Notes: generated from the sequence alone by a model not told the origin. 64,000 nucleotides of DNA from Paramixta manurensis (GCF_013285385.1 NZ_CP054212.1:3720001-3784000); one strand, 5' to 3'. Counted from the stretch's first letter, positions 37,027-46,463 are shown. Numbers and translations are program-made.

Positions 37027-37881
37027 TTACTTCATGTAGATAAAGCGTTCGCCCGGCATCATCAAATGGAATTTCTCCCCCGGATAATGCGACATCATAT
37101 AGTCGACGAAATAGCTGGGGTTATCGCTATTGCAGGTAAAGAGATCGAAGTGAAATGGTAATAACAGATCGCTCTGTAGCAGGTGATTTAAATCAGCCGC
37201 ATCGCGAAAACTCATATTCGGCATAATGCCACGCGCGCCACGTGCATAATCGCCACCGTTAATTGGCAATGCCGCGATGTCGGGCGCTAACTGACTTAGC
37301 TCTTGCTGTAATAGATCGGTGACCAGCGTATCGCCGCTGAAATAGAAACCTATGCCATCGCACTGAATGAAATAGCCTAAATAGCGATCGTGTCCTGCGG
37401 CATTTTTTTCATATTCGCTGTGCGCGGCAGCAATCGGCTTAATGGAAAACTGACCAACCTGAAAACGTTCGCCGGTTATTGCCAGGCGAACGTTCCTTTC
37501 CACCGCGGCATTATCACGGCGCAGCGTTTCTGCATCTGGCGAAGGAATATAAAACGGTAGTGACGCGTTAGCCTCAGCTAACGGTTCCAGCGTCCCCATA
37601 TCCATATGGTCATCGTGGAAGTGGGAGATCAGTACCGCGTCACACACCGCCAGTGCCTGCGGCGGCAATACCGGCGGGAAACTGCGGGTAAACTCGGTAC
37701 CGGGGTGATTTTCTTCAATCGCATAACTGAGATAGGGGTCAATCGCTAGCAGGTCACCGGCGGTATTTTTGAGTACCATCCCGGCCTGGCCCAGGCTCCA
37801 GATAGCCAACGCGCCCGCAGGAACCTGCGTCTGCTGTAATTCCTGCGCCAGTTGCTGCTGGCTGCGTAGTGAATATGTCAT
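37027..37881 (-). CDS. MBL-fold metallo-hydrolase (UlaG-like)
   Basis: Metallo-beta-lactamase-fold protein of 284 residues with the full metal motif SHFHDDHMD (HxHxDH), a histidine in AAAHSEYEKNAAGHD, the bridging aspartate in FYFSGDTLVTD, and a late histidine in LLPFHFDLF. It resembles UlaG-type lactonases but is shorter than E. coli UlaG (354). GGGGAAC precedes the ATG. The 128-base gap to the transporter could hold a second promoter, so operon membership is likely but not certain. A lactonase acting after sugar oxidation would fit the neighbours; this is inference. Confidence 0.88.
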   Translation of the reverse strand: MTYSLRSQQQLAQELQQTQVPAGALAIWSLGQAGMVLKNTAGDLLAIDPYLSYAIEENHPGTEFTRSFPPVLPPQALAVCDAVLISHFHDDHMDMGTLEPLAEANASLPFYIPSPDAETLRRDNAAVERNVRLAITGERFQVGQFSIKPIAAAHSEYEKNAAGHDRYLGYFIQCDGIGFYFSGDTLVTDLLQQELSQLAPDIAALPINGGDYARGARGIMPNMSFRDAADLNHLLQSDLLLPFHFDLFTCNSDNPSYFVDYMMSHYPGEKFHLMMPGERFIYMK

Positions 37882-38014
37882 GAATGTTCCCCAGTTTTAC
37901 CGATGAATGCGACCGGCAAAAATAAATCTCTTCAGACAAGAAATGTAGTGCAAAGGGAAACCGGGGTGTTACAGACGTATCACAAAACATACTAAGCGAA
38001 GTTTAGTGAAGGGA

Positions 38015-38038
38015 TCGGGCGATGCACGTATCGCCCGA
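38015..38038. terminator. Hairpin after thyA
   Basis: TCGGGCGAT and ATCGCCCGA form a perfect 9-bp stem with a six-base loop, seven bases past the thyA stop on the minus strand. There is no strong T run, so it may act as a weak terminator or an mRNA 3'-end stabiliser. Confidence 0.5.
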
Positions 38039-38044
38039 CGGCCA

Positions 38045-38839
38045 TTACACCGCAACCGGAGCTTTAATCGCCGGATGGGGATCGTAACCTTCAATTTCGA
38101 AATCATCGAAACAGTAATCAAACAGTGAAGCGGGTTTACATTTAATTTTCAACGTCGGTAATGGACGTGGCTCACGGCTAAGCTGTAAATGGGTCTGTTC
38201 AAGGTGGTTACTGTACAGATGCGTATCGCCGCCGGTCCACACAAAATCCCCCACTGCCAAATCACACTGCTGCGCCACCATATGGACTAACAAGGCATAA
38301 CTGGCAATATTAAACGGCAGGCCGAGGAACACATCGCACGAGCGCTGATAAAGCTGGCAAGAGAGTTTTCCATCGGCGACATAGAACTGGAAGAACGCAT
38401 GGCACGGCGCCAACGCCATGCTATCCAACTCGCCCACGTTCCACGAGGAGACGATAATACGGCGCGAATCCGGATCGTTTTTCAACTGCTCCAGCACCTT
38501 ACTCAGTTGATCGATCTGACGGCCATCCGCCGCGCCCCACGCCCGCCATTGCTTACCATAAACCGGGCCAAGATCGCCCTGCTCATCTGCCCACTCATCC
38601 CAAATCGACACGTTGTTCTGTTTGAGGTAACCAATATTGGTGTCGCCCTTCAGGAACCACAGCAATTCATGAATAATCGAGCGGAGATGGCAACGTTTGG
38701 TGGTAACCAGCGGAAAACCATCTTGTAGGTTGAAACGCATCTGATGGCCAAAAATCGACAGCGTGCCCGTGCCGGTACGGTCATTCTTTGGCGTGCCTTC
38801 ATCCAGCACTTTGCGCATTAAATCCAGATACTGTTTCAT
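38045..38839 (-). CDS. thyA: Thymidylate synthase
   Basis: Converts dUMP and methylene-tetrahydrofolate to dTMP; cytoplasmic homodimer. It is 264 residues, the same as E. coli. The catalytic cysteine is in MALAPCHAFFQFYV, the glutamate in HELLWFLKGDTN, the dUMP phosphate-binding arginines in YQRSCDVFLGLPFNIASYA, and folate/dUMP contacts in GDTHLYSNH. GAGGGG is three to eight bases before the ATG. It lies seven bases after lgt, so the two are co-transcribed as in E. coli. Confidence 0.98.
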   Translation of the reverse strand: MKQYLDLMRKVLDEGTPKNDRTGTGTLSIFGHQMRFNLQDGFPLVTTKRCHLRSIIHELLWFLKGDTNIGYLKQNNVSIWDEWADEQGDLGPVYGKQWRAWGAADGRQIDQLSKVLEQLKNDPDSRRIIVSSWNVGELDSMALAPCHAFFQFYVADGKLSCQLYQRSCDVFLGLPFNIASYALLVHMVAQQCDLAVGDFVWTGGDTHLYSNHLEQTHLQLSREPRPLPTLKIKCKPASLFDYCFDDFEIEGYDPHPAIKAPVAV

Positions 38840-38846
38840 TTTCCCC

Positions 38847-39719
38847 TCACGAAAGTTGCTGCTGCGGGCGTCGACGATAGGCCCAAATCATCATAATTAC
38901 ACCGGCCAAAATCATCGGCAGCGACAAAATCTGCCCCATACTGATCACGCCATCAAACAAACCTAGCTGCGCATCCGGTTGCCGGAAAAATTCGACAATA
39001 ATACGGAAAGCGCCGTAGCCAATCAGGAACAAGCCAGACACGCTCCCCATCGGGCGCGGTTTGCGAATAAACAGGTTGAGAATAATAAACAGCACCACGC
39101 CCTCTAACAACAACTCATACAGTTGTGAAGGATGACGCGGCAACACGCCGTAGGTGTTCAACAGTGATTGCCACTGCGGATGAGTGGCAATCAGCGCTAC
39201 ATCTTCGCTACGCGAGCCGGGGAACAGCATCGCCCACGGCAGGTCCGGCGCAACGCGGCCCCACAATTCGCCATTAATAAAGTTACCCAGACGCCCCGCG
39301 CCGAGCCCAAACGGAATCAGCGGCGCAATAAAATCGGACACTTGAAAGAAGGTACGTTTGGTGCGGTGCGCAAACCAAAACATGACGAGGATAACGCCAA
39401 TCAGACCGCCGTGGAATGACATTCCGCCATCCCAGACTTTAAATAAATACAGTGGATTATCAAGAAATAGCGGCAAGTTATAAAACAGAACGTAGCCAAT
39501 ACGACCGCCGAGAAATACGCCAAGGAAACCGGCATACAGCAGGTTTTCCACTTCTTCTTTTTTCCAGCCGCTGCCCGGTTTATTCGCGCGCCGTACCGCC
39601 AGCCACATCGCGAACAGAAAGCCGACTAAGTACATCAAACCGTACCAGTGTAAAGAAATAGGCCCGATGGAGAAAATTACCGGGTCAAATTGGGGGAAAG
39701 CCAGATAGCCGTTATTCAT
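38847..39719 (-). CDS. lgt: Prolipoprotein diacylglyceryl transferase Lgt
   Basis: Inner-membrane enzyme that transfers diacylglycerol from phosphatidylglycerol to the lipobox cysteine of prolipoproteins. The 290-residue protein has about seven membrane helices and the essential motifs GGRIGYVLFYN, MSFHGGLIG (functional His) and the Lgt signature GAGRLGNFINGELWGR. Length matches E. coli Lgt (291). Upstream, between it and ptsP, is a 185-base gap with a perfect 8-bp hairpin (CCTCCCAT/ATGGGAGG, 39815-39835). Confidence 0.97.
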   Translation of the reverse strand: MNNGYLAFPQFDPVIFSIGPISLHWYGLMYLVGFLFAMWLAVRRANKPGSGWKKEEVENLLYAGFLGVFLGGRIGYVLFYNLPLFLDNPLYLFKVWDGGMSFHGGLIGVILVMFWFAHRTKRTFFQVSDFIAPLIPFGLGAGRLGNFINGELWGRVAPDLPWAMLFPGSRSEDVALIATHPQWQSLLNTYGVLPRHPSQLYELLLEGVVLFIILNLFIRKPRPMGSVSGLFLIGYGAFRIIVEFFRQPDAQLGLFDGVISMGQILSLPMILAGVIMMIWAYRRRPQQQLS

Positions 39720-39904
39720 CTTTCACCATATTTATTACCCGTCCAGTCACCGGACGGCTCTGTCGTTCTGCCCACAAAACACCCACCAACACCGCGATGG
39801 AAGCCGGGAAACCTCCTCCCATTGATCATGGGAGGCGCAAGGCCGGGCATCATAACACAGGGTTGGTCGCGCGGGTTTGCGGAAATGTAAAAGTCAATGC
39901 ACGC

Positions 39905-42151
39905 TTAACGGCCGCCGCGAATCAAGCCGCCCAACCCACGACGCTCCATAAACGCCGCCACCTGTAACCTCACTTCAGCGGCGGTGTGCGCTTGTAAACC
40001 ACGCTCGGCTAAGGTTATTGCCTCTGCTTTATCAATATGGCGCAACAGATATTTCACGCGCGGCACGTTTTTACCGTTCATGCTCAGGTGGTGATACCCC
40101 ATGCCAATTAACATCGCCACGCACATCGGATCGCCCGCCATCTCTCCACACAGGCAGAGTTCAATATTGGCGCGCTCAGCTTCAATGGCAATGTTTTTTA
40201 GCGCGTGCAGCATCGCCGGATGCAACGAATCATACAGGCTTGCCACGCGGGTATTGTTGCGATCCACCGCTAACAGATATTGCGTTAAATCATTGGTACC
40301 CACCGAAACAAAATCAACGCGTGATGCCAGATGCGGCATCATAAACAGCATCGACGGAACCTCAATCATGACGCCAATGCGCGGCGCCGGGATCGGATAC
40401 CCTAACACTTCTTCCACTTCACGCCCGGCGCGATCGATCAGCCGCCTGGCGTCATCAATCTCGTCAATGCTGGTGATCATTGGCAACAAAATACTGAGGT
40501 TACCGGTTGCCACATTGGCGCGTAGCATGGCGCGCACTTGCACCAAAAAGATCTCCGGCTGATCGAGCGTTAACCGGATACCACGCCAGCCGAGGCAAGG
40601 GTTTTCTTCGCTGATCGGCATATAGGGAAGTTGTTTATCGGCGCCAATGTCCAGCGTGCGGAGTGTCACCGGCTTATTGAGAAACAACTGCAACATACCT
40701 TGATATTGTGCGACTTGCTCCTCTTCCGAGGGGAAACCGCTTTGCAGCATAAACGGGATTTCGGTGCGGTACAGGCCAATGCCATCAACCCAACTGCCCT
40801 GTGCCTGTTCATGTTCGGCGCTCAAACCGGCATTCAACATCACCTGCACCCGCTCGCCGCTTTTCAACTCCGCGCGTTGCTCGACGACATCTTCCGCCAT
40901 CTTGCTCAGCTCGTTCTCTTCGCTGATTAACCGCTGATACTCTTGAACCAATACCGGCTCGGGGTCGACCAACAACTCACCGCGATAGCCATCAACAATC
41001 AGCAGACGTTTATTCAGCAGTTCGGGGCGAATATCGGCACCCATCACCGTTGGGATCCCCATCGCCCGCGTAAGGATCGCTGCATGTGAGTTTGATGCGC
41101 CGTCGCGTACTACCACGCCGGCGAGGCGATCTTGCGGAAGTTCGGCCAAGGTGGTGGCGGTTAACTCATCGGCAACCAAGATAAAACGCTCCGGCCACGT
41201 GTTAGTGCCTTGCTGCGTATCATCAAGATGGAATAACAAACGTTGGCCAAGCACGCGGAGATCGCCCGCGCGTTCACGCAAATAGCTATCCTGAAGGCTG
41301 GCGAACTGCGCCGCGAACTTTTCGACAATCTTCTTTACCGCCCACTCGGCAACAGAGCCGGTGTCAATCTCGTCAAAGAGATCTTTTTTGAGCCGCGCAT
41401 CGCTGATCAGGTGTGAGTAGAGATCGAAAATTGCCGCGCTCTCTTTCTGCACGCTCGCCGAAAAACGTTTACTAAAGCGCCGAAACTCACTGGCGGCCTC
41501 AGCCATTGCCAGACTCAGTCGTTCACGTTCGCGCTGTACATCAAGCGTCGAGGCGGCAGAGACCTGGTCAAGCGAAGGTTGCGAGGCATCAACCCAGCCC
41601 GGCGCGACCGCCACGCCTGGCGAAGCCGCGATTGCCCGAACACGGGTCTGGCGGAATTGCCCGAAGAGTTGATTAAGCTGTGATTGGGAAAGTAGCGCCG
41701 CTAACTGCGTCGCTAAAGTGACCAGAAAAGATTCTTCGCTTTCATCAAACTGACGGTGCTCGCGCTGTTGCACTACCAGCACGCCCAACAGTTGGCGGCG
41801 GTTAATGATCGGGACGCCGAGGAAGGAGCGGAAGCGCTCCTCTTTAACCGAAGGAATATATTTGAAACTCGGATGGCTTTGCGCATCGGCGAGGTTAATC
41901 GGTTCGGCCCGGCGTCCAACCAGACCGACGATCCCTTCGTCAAACGCCAGCGCGACGCTTTTACCGCGCGGTTTTTTCAAGCCGCGCGTGGCCATCAGGT
42001 AATAACAACGACGATCGTGATCGGCGAGGTAGATCGAGCACACCTCGGTATCCATCGCGAAGCAAATCTCATTGACCAGTATTTCCAGTGCTTCATTCAG
42101 ACGCGGTGCGCCTGCCACCTTCTCTACTATTTCGCGCAACTGAGTGAGCAT
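39905..42151 (-). CDS. ptsP: Phosphoenolpyruvate-protein phosphotransferase PtsP (EI-Ntr)
   Basis: First component of the nitrogen phosphotransferase system; passes phosphate from PEP to NPr (PtsO). The 748-residue protein has an N-terminal GAF sensor domain (about 1-165), then the EI domains: phosphohistidine loop DGASNSHAAILTRAMG, PEP-binding segments GIGLYRTEIPFML and VSVGTNDLTQYLLAVDRNN, and the active cysteine in LCLCGEMAGDP. Length equals E. coli PtsP. It lies twelve bases downstream of rppH, as in E. coli. Confidence 0.97.
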   Translation of the reverse strand: MLTQLREIVEKVAGAPRLNEALEILVNEICFAMDTEVCSIYLADHDRRCYYLMATRGLKKPRGKSVALAFDEGIVGLVGRRAEPINLADAQSHPSFKYIPSVKEERFRSFLGVPIINRRQLLGVLVVQQREHRQFDESEESFLVTLATQLAALLSQSQLNQLFGQFRQTRVRAIAASPGVAVAPGWVDASQPSLDQVSAASTLDVQRERERLSLAMAEAASEFRRFSKRFSASVQKESAAIFDLYSHLISDARLKKDLFDEIDTGSVAEWAVKKIVEKFAAQFASLQDSYLRERAGDLRVLGQRLLFHLDDTQQGTNTWPERFILVADELTATTLAELPQDRLAGVVVRDGASNSHAAILTRAMGIPTVMGADIRPELLNKRLLIVDGYRGELLVDPEPVLVQEYQRLISEENELSKMAEDVVEQRAELKSGERVQVMLNAGLSAEHEQAQGSWVDGIGLYRTEIPFMLQSGFPSEEEQVAQYQGMLQLFLNKPVTLRTLDIGADKQLPYMPISEENPCLGWRGIRLTLDQPEIFLVQVRAMLRANVATGNLSILLPMITSIDEIDDARRLIDRAGREVEEVLGYPIPAPRIGVMIEVPSMLFMMPHLASRVDFVSVGTNDLTQYLLAVDRNNTRVASLYDSLHPAMLHALKNIAIEAERANIELCLCGEMAGDPMCVAMLIGMGYHHLSMNGKNVPRVKYLLRHIDKAEAITLAERGLQAHTAAEVRLQVAAFMERRGLGGLIRGGR

Positions 42152-42163
42152 AATCTACGTGGC

Positions 42164-42691
42164 TTAACCTCTTTTCCGTCGCCAGGAAGGCGTATTGCGC
42201 TGCACAACACTCTCCTGCAATGGCATTACCACGCCAGAAAACTCCTTCATTACACGGCGGTATACATCGCGCTTAAAGGAAACCACCTGACGTACCGGGT
42301 ACCAAAAGCTCACCCAGCGCCAGCCGTCAAACTCCGGCGTGCTGCTGGTTTGCATATTAATATCCGCCTCGTTGCACATTAATTGCAGGAGAAACCACTT
42401 CTGTTTCTGGCCGATACAAACCGGCTTTGTGTCCCAACGCACCAAACGTTTTGGTAACTTATAACGTAACCAGTTACGGGTAGAAGCAAGAATACGGACG
42501 TCTTTCCGGTGTAAACCAACCTCTTCGAAAAGTTCGCGGTACATCGCCTGTTCCGCCGTTTCGCCAGGATTAATGCCTCCCTGGGGAAACTGCCAGGAGT
42601 GTTGTCCAAAGCGCCTCGCCCACAACACTTGTCCCTGCCTGTTACAGATTACGATACCAACATTCGGGCGGTAGCCATCATCATCGATCAC
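42164..42691 (-). CDS. rppH: RNA pyrophosphohydrolase RppH
   Basis: Nudix hydrolase that removes pyrophosphate or phosphate from 5' RNA ends and so triggers RNase E decay. The 175-residue protein has the Nudix box GGINPGETAEQAMYRELFEE followed by VGL, and the RNA-end-binding segment STRNWLRYKLPKRLVRWD. The start is GTG at 42691 with GAGG upstream, and E. coli RppH has the same N-terminus (MIDDDGYRPNVGIVICNRQGQ). It begins a unit with ptsP. The upstream gap to mutH carries the DARS2-like locus. Confidence 0.97.
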   Translation of the reverse strand: MIDDDGYRPNVGIVICNRQGQVLWARRFGQHSWQFPQGGINPGETAEQAMYRELFEEVGLHRKDVRILASTRNWLRYKLPKRLVRWDTKPVCIGQKQKWFLLQLMCNEADINMQTSSTPEFDGWRWVSFWYPVRQVVSFKRDVYRRVMKEFSGVVMPLQESVVQRNTPSWRRKRG

Positions 42692-42846
42692 CGGACTACC
42701 TCAAACTAAAAATTCAGATAGTCTGATTGTTTCATACTCCTTACAGACGGTAAACCACTGCTTGCGCCTGTAGCAGACGAATAACAATGGGATAACTCAC
42801 AGATATCATCTGAGTTATAAACAGAAGACGATCAAAAAGCGCGATC

Positions 42847-43185
42847 TTATTCACGTTTTCTGTGGATAGCTTTGTGCAGAACTTGGTAAATCCGCGAATA
42901 ACACTAGAAAAACCCACCGATACGCAAATAGTCATTTTTGTGATCAGTCGATTAAAATCAGCAAGATAAAATATATTTACGGTGTTTAAAAACGCGCGAT
43001 CGCCGCGTGGTTAACGGTTTAGCCCATTGGCTGGTGAAAGATCGAGCGCCGCCGTTTTTATCCACAGAATATGCCAGTAAGTTACGCACAAAATGGGCTA
43101 ATTCGGCAAAATCGGCGCGCGTCAAGGCTGTAAATCAAAACAGTATTGAGTAAAAAGTCGAGTTATCCCAGTTTTCTGTGGATAA
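42847..43185. other. DARS2-like DnaA-reactivating locus (DnaA-box cluster)
   Basis: The 687-base rppH-mutH gap has no gene. It contains a compact core of three DnaA boxes: TTATTCACG (42847-42855, plus), TGTGGATAG (42861-42869, minus) and TGTGCAGAA (42873-42881, minus), the first two facing each other. Further boxes are TTATCCACA (43058-43066, perfect), TGTGGATAA (43177-43185, perfect on minus) and the weaker TTACGCACA (43082-43090). A near-consensus IHF site (GATCAGTCGATTA, one mismatch) lies at 42942-42954. In E. coli DARS2, which regenerates ATP-DnaA with IHF and Fis, occupies this same gap and has the same core layout. Function here is inferred from position and layout. Confidence 0.85.
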
Positions 43186-43378
43186 CCTGGTGTAAGATCC
43201 TGTTCATTGTCGATGACAACATGGGAAAACCCGGTTTTGTTCCATCAGCCCGCGCCGCAAGCGCCGCTAAAAAAGCATGATTTATCATGCTATTATTATG
43301 TTTCTGCATGGCGGTCTTCGCTAAAATTTATTCATTGCGCAATGCTGTTTGTTTTTTAACCCCTTTTCAGGATGCATC

Positions 43379-44065
43379 ATGTCAGTTGATTCGCCGCTTG
43401 TTACGCCACCGGAAGATGAAGCGACCTTATTGGCCCGCGCACAAGCACTGGCGGGGTATACGCTGGGCGAATTGGCGCTACGGGCAGGGCTAGCTATCCC
43501 GGCGGATCTGCGGCGTGATAAAGGATGGGTTGGAACGTTGCTGGAGTTACACCTTGGCGCCAGCGCCGGCAGTAAACCCGAACAAGACTTCGCCCATCTT
43601 GGCGTGGAGCTAAAAACCATTCCGGTTGATAGTCAGGGCCGCCCGCTAGAAACCACCTTTGTCTGCGTCGCGCCGCTAACCGGCAACACCGGCGTGGTAT
43701 GGGAAACCAGTCACGTGCGGCATAAACTGGCGCGAGTGTTGTGGATACCGGTGGAGGGCGACCGGGCCCTTCCGTTGGCTGAACGTCGGGTGGGCGCGCC
43801 GTTACTCTGGAGCCCAAGCCCGGAGGAGGAGCATCAGTTGCGTTGTGATTGGGAAGAATTGATGGATCTGATCGTGCTGGGCCAAGTGGAACGGATTACT
43901 GCTCGTCACGGCGAAGTGCTACAAATTCGCCCCAAAGCGGCCAATAGCCGGGCGTTAACCGAAGGCATTGGAGAAAACGGGCAGCCGATTATGACGCTGC
44001 CGCGCGGCTTCTATTTAAAGAAAACCTTTACCGCCCCGCTGCTGGCGCGCCACTTTTTGCTGTAG
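43379..44065 (+). CDS. mutH: DNA mismatch repair endonuclease MutH
   Basis: Nicks the unmethylated strand at hemimethylated GATC during mismatch repair, activated by MutL. The 228-residue protein has the catalytic Asp-Glu-x-Lys set in DFAHLGVELKTIPV and the C-terminal RPKAANSRALTEGIGENGQ and LPRGFYLKKTF segments. The ATG at 43379 (MSVDSPLVTPPEDEATLL) is chosen because it aligns with E. coli MutH (229) and has AGGA nearby; the frame upstream (43349) is not homologous. Confidence 0.97.
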   Translation: MSVDSPLVTPPEDEATLLARAQALAGYTLGELALRAGLAIPADLRRDKGWVGTLLELHLGASAGSKPEQDFAHLGVELKTIPVDSQGRPLETTFVCVAPLTGNTGVVWETSHVRHKLARVLWIPVEGDRALPLAERRVGAPLLWSPSPEEEHQLRCDWEELMDLIVLGQVERITARHGEVLQIRPKAANSRALTEGIGENGQPIMTLPRGFYLKKTFTAPLLARHFLL

Positions 44066-44132
44066 CGTTTTCAGTCTTGCCTGACCATGCGTATAATCTT
44101 CGTTTACTTTTCGTTTAGGATGCGACGTTAGC

Positions 44133-44843
44133 ATGTTTGACTGGATTGCCGATCCCAATGCCTGGCTGGCACTTGGCACGCTGACCATTTTGGAAATCGT
44201 TCTGGGTATTGATAATATTATTTTTCTCTCGTTGGTTGTCGCTAAACTCCCGAAGAATCAACAAAATAGTGCGCGACGCTTGGGGCTAATGGGCGCAATG
44301 TTAATGCGTCTCGGGCTGTTGGCCTGTATCGCCTGGGTGGTCAGGCTCACTCATCCTCTGTTTTCCGTTATGGATCATCCCTTTTCCGCGCGCGATCTGA
44401 TTTTGCTCGGCGGCGGTTTGTTCCTGCTGTGGAAATCCAGTATGGAAATTCACGAGAGCATTGAGGGTGGTAATGAAGAGCATAAAACCAATGTGCATTC
44501 ATTTGCCGGCGCTATTATTCAAATTATGTTGCTGGATATTATCTTCAGCCTTGATTCCGTCATTACGGCAGTAGGGCTTTCCGATCACCTGTTTATTATG
44601 ATGGCGGCAGTGGTGATTGCGGTAGGAATGATGATGTTTGCGGCAAAAGCGATTGGTGAATTTGTCGACAATCATCCGTCGGTGAAAATGCTGGCGCTCG
44701 CCTTTTTGATTCTGGTGGGTTTCACGCTAATTCTGGAGAGTTTTCAGGTACATGTACCGAAAGGATATATTTACTTCGCTATGTTCTTCTCAATGGCAGT
44801 AGAGAGCCTGAATCTTATTCGTAATAAGAAGAACGCCGATTGA
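44133..44843 (+). CDS. ygdQ: TerC family inner-membrane protein YgdQ
   Basis: Integral membrane protein of 236 residues (E. coli YgdQ 237) with about seven helices. The TerC signatures LEIVLGIDNIIFLSLVV and IVQIMLLDIIFSLDSVITA-like segments with paired acidic residues are present, and KGYIYFAMFFSMAVESLNLI ends the protein. Other TerC proteins export manganese; the ion handled by YgdQ is not established. It follows mutH by 67 bases in the same direction. Confidence 0.95.
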   Translation: MFDWIADPNAWLALGTLTILEIVLGIDNIIFLSLVVAKLPKNQQNSARRLGLMGAMLMRLGLLACIAWVVRLTHPLFSVMDHPFSARDLILLGGGLFLLWKSSMEIHESIEGGNEEHKTNVHSFAGAIIQIMLLDIIFSLDSVITAVGLSDHLFIMMAAVVIAVGMMMFAAKAIGEFVDNHPSVKMLALAFLILVGFTLILESFQVHVPKGYIYFAMFFSMAVESLNLIRNKKNAD

Positions 44844-45023
44844 AATGATCACGGTCGGGCAACTCCGACCGGAAATAATGCCGAACCGATGTGATAAGTT
44901 ATGCGTAGATCCCACAAAAACGCTTTTGTCCTTTTATTTTCGGACCCCACCGATTAAAACAACAGAAGGAACGGTTTATTACTACACTCATAGGTTACAT
45001 CAGTTAGAAGGGAGAAGAAGTGG

Positions 45024-45239
45024 ATGAAGTGGATGTTTAGCGCCGGTGCAATCGCACTCTGCCTGGTATTAAGCGGTTGTAGCAGTGATTATGTCATGGC
45101 GACCAAAGATGGCCGTATGATAATGACCGATGGTAAACCGGTGATCGATAAAGAAACCGGCTTGGTGAAGTACACCGATCAACGAGGGCACGAGTTGCAA
45201 ATTAACGGCGATGAGGTTTCCACCATCATCGAACGCTGA
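45024..45239 (+). CDS. ygdR: YgdI/YgdR family lipoprotein (YgdR)
   Basis: Small lipoprotein of 71 residues, function unknown. The signal MKWMFSAGAIALCLVLSGC has lipobox L-S-G-C at 16-19, followed by the DUF903 domain with DYVMATKDGRMIMTDGKPVID. GGGAG lies upstream of the ATG. It is about half identical by eye to ygdI at 9.9 kb, so the two are old paralogues, both in their E. coli positions. A hairpin (CTGCCGCG/CGCGGCAG, 45255-45282) lies 16 bases after the stop without a T run. Confidence 0.94.
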   Translation: MKWMFSAGAIALCLVLSGCSSDYVMATKDGRMIMTDGKPVIDKETGLVKYTDQRGHELQINGDEVSTIIER

Positions 45240-45403
45240 TAGCCCTGTTTCACTCTGCCGCGACGGCATTTTCCCGCGGCAGGTGCTCTGACCGCATTTC
45301 CCGCACATTCCCCTCTTCCCCCGCCTCCCGACGACGGTTATAGTCGAAAAGGGACTGAATAACGCTTTACTCTTTCCATAAAGAAAAAAAAGGAAGACGG
45401 CAA

Positions 45404-46444
45404 ATGCAATATCACCGTATCCCCCATAGTACGCTGGAAGTCAGCCAGTTGGGGTTAGGAACCATGACGTTTGGTGAGCAAAACAGCGAAGCCGATGCGC
45501 ATGAACAACTGGATTTGGCTGTTCGTTCCGGTATCACACTGATTGATACCGCAGAAATGTATCCGGTGCCGCCGCGCCCGGAAACCCAGGGATTAACCGA
45601 AAGTTATATTGGTAGCTGGCTAAAATCACGCGGTAACCGCGATAAGATCGTGCTGGCCTCAAAAGTTGCCGGCCCGTCACGCGGTAATGATGCCTCTATC
45701 CGTCCACAGCAAGCATTGGATCGCAAGAACATCCGTGAGGCGCTGGAAGCCAGCCTGAAACGCCTCAACACCGATTATATCGATCTGTATCAACTCCACT
45801 GGCCGCAACGCCAAACTAACTGCTTTGGCAAACTGGGTTATCAATATACCGATAACAGCGCGCCGGTGACGTTACTCGAAACGCTGGAAGCGCTTAATGA
45901 GCAGGTACGTGCCGGTAAAATTCGCTATATCGGCGTGTCGAACGAAACGCCGTGGGGCGTGATGCGTTACCTGCAATTGGCGGAAAAACATGAGTTGCCG
46001 CGCATCGTAACCATCCAGAACCCCTACAGCCTGTTGAACCGCAGTTTTGAAGTGGGCCTGGCGGAAATTAGCCAGCACGAAGGCCTCGAACTTCTGGCTT
46101 ACTCTAGCCTCGCTTTCGGTACCCTGAGCGGTAAATATCTCAATGGCGCACGACCCGAAGGCGCGCGTAACACGCTATTTAGCCGCTTTACTCGTTATAG
46201 CGGCGAGCAGTCACAGCTGGCCATCGCCGCCTATGTTGACCTGGCGCGTCAGCACGGGCTTGACCCATCGCAGATGGCGCTGGCTTACGTGCGTCAGCAA
46301 CCGTTTGTCGCCAGTACTTTATTAGGCGCAACCACGGTTGAGCAGCTACAGGTCAATATTGACAGCTTTAACCTCACCCTTGATGCCGAGGTGCTGGAGG
46401 CGCTGGAAGCCATTCACCGCCGTTACACCTACCCGGCGCCGTAA
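45404..46444 (+). CDS. tas: NADP(H)-dependent aldo-keto reductase Tas
   Basis: Aldo-keto reductase of 346 residues, the length of E. coli Tas. The TIM-barrel features are LGLGTMTFGEQNSEADAHEQ, the catalytic Asp-Tyr pair in LIDTAEMYPVP, the lysine in IVLASKVAG, DYIDLYQLHWPQR and the cofactor-binding end VASTLLGATTVEQLQ. AGGAAG precedes the ATG. Tas was named for suppressing tyrosine auxotrophy under starvation; its natural substrate is unclear. Confidence 0.95.
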   Translation: MQYHRIPHSTLEVSQLGLGTMTFGEQNSEADAHEQLDLAVRSGITLIDTAEMYPVPPRPETQGLTESYIGSWLKSRGNRDKIVLASKVAGPSRGNDASIRPQQALDRKNIREALEASLKRLNTDYIDLYQLHWPQRQTNCFGKLGYQYTDNSAPVTLLETLEALNEQVRAGKIRYIGVSNETPWGVMRYLQLAEKHELPRIVTIQNPYSLLNRSFEVGLAEISQHEGLELLAYSSLAFGTLSGKYLNGARPEGARNTLFSRFTRYSGEQSQLAIAAYVDLARQHGLDPSQMALAYVRQQPFVASTLLGATTVEQLQVNIDSFNLTLDAEVLEALEAIHRRYTYPAP

Positions 46445-46463
46445 TACCGTAATCACAAAGAAT

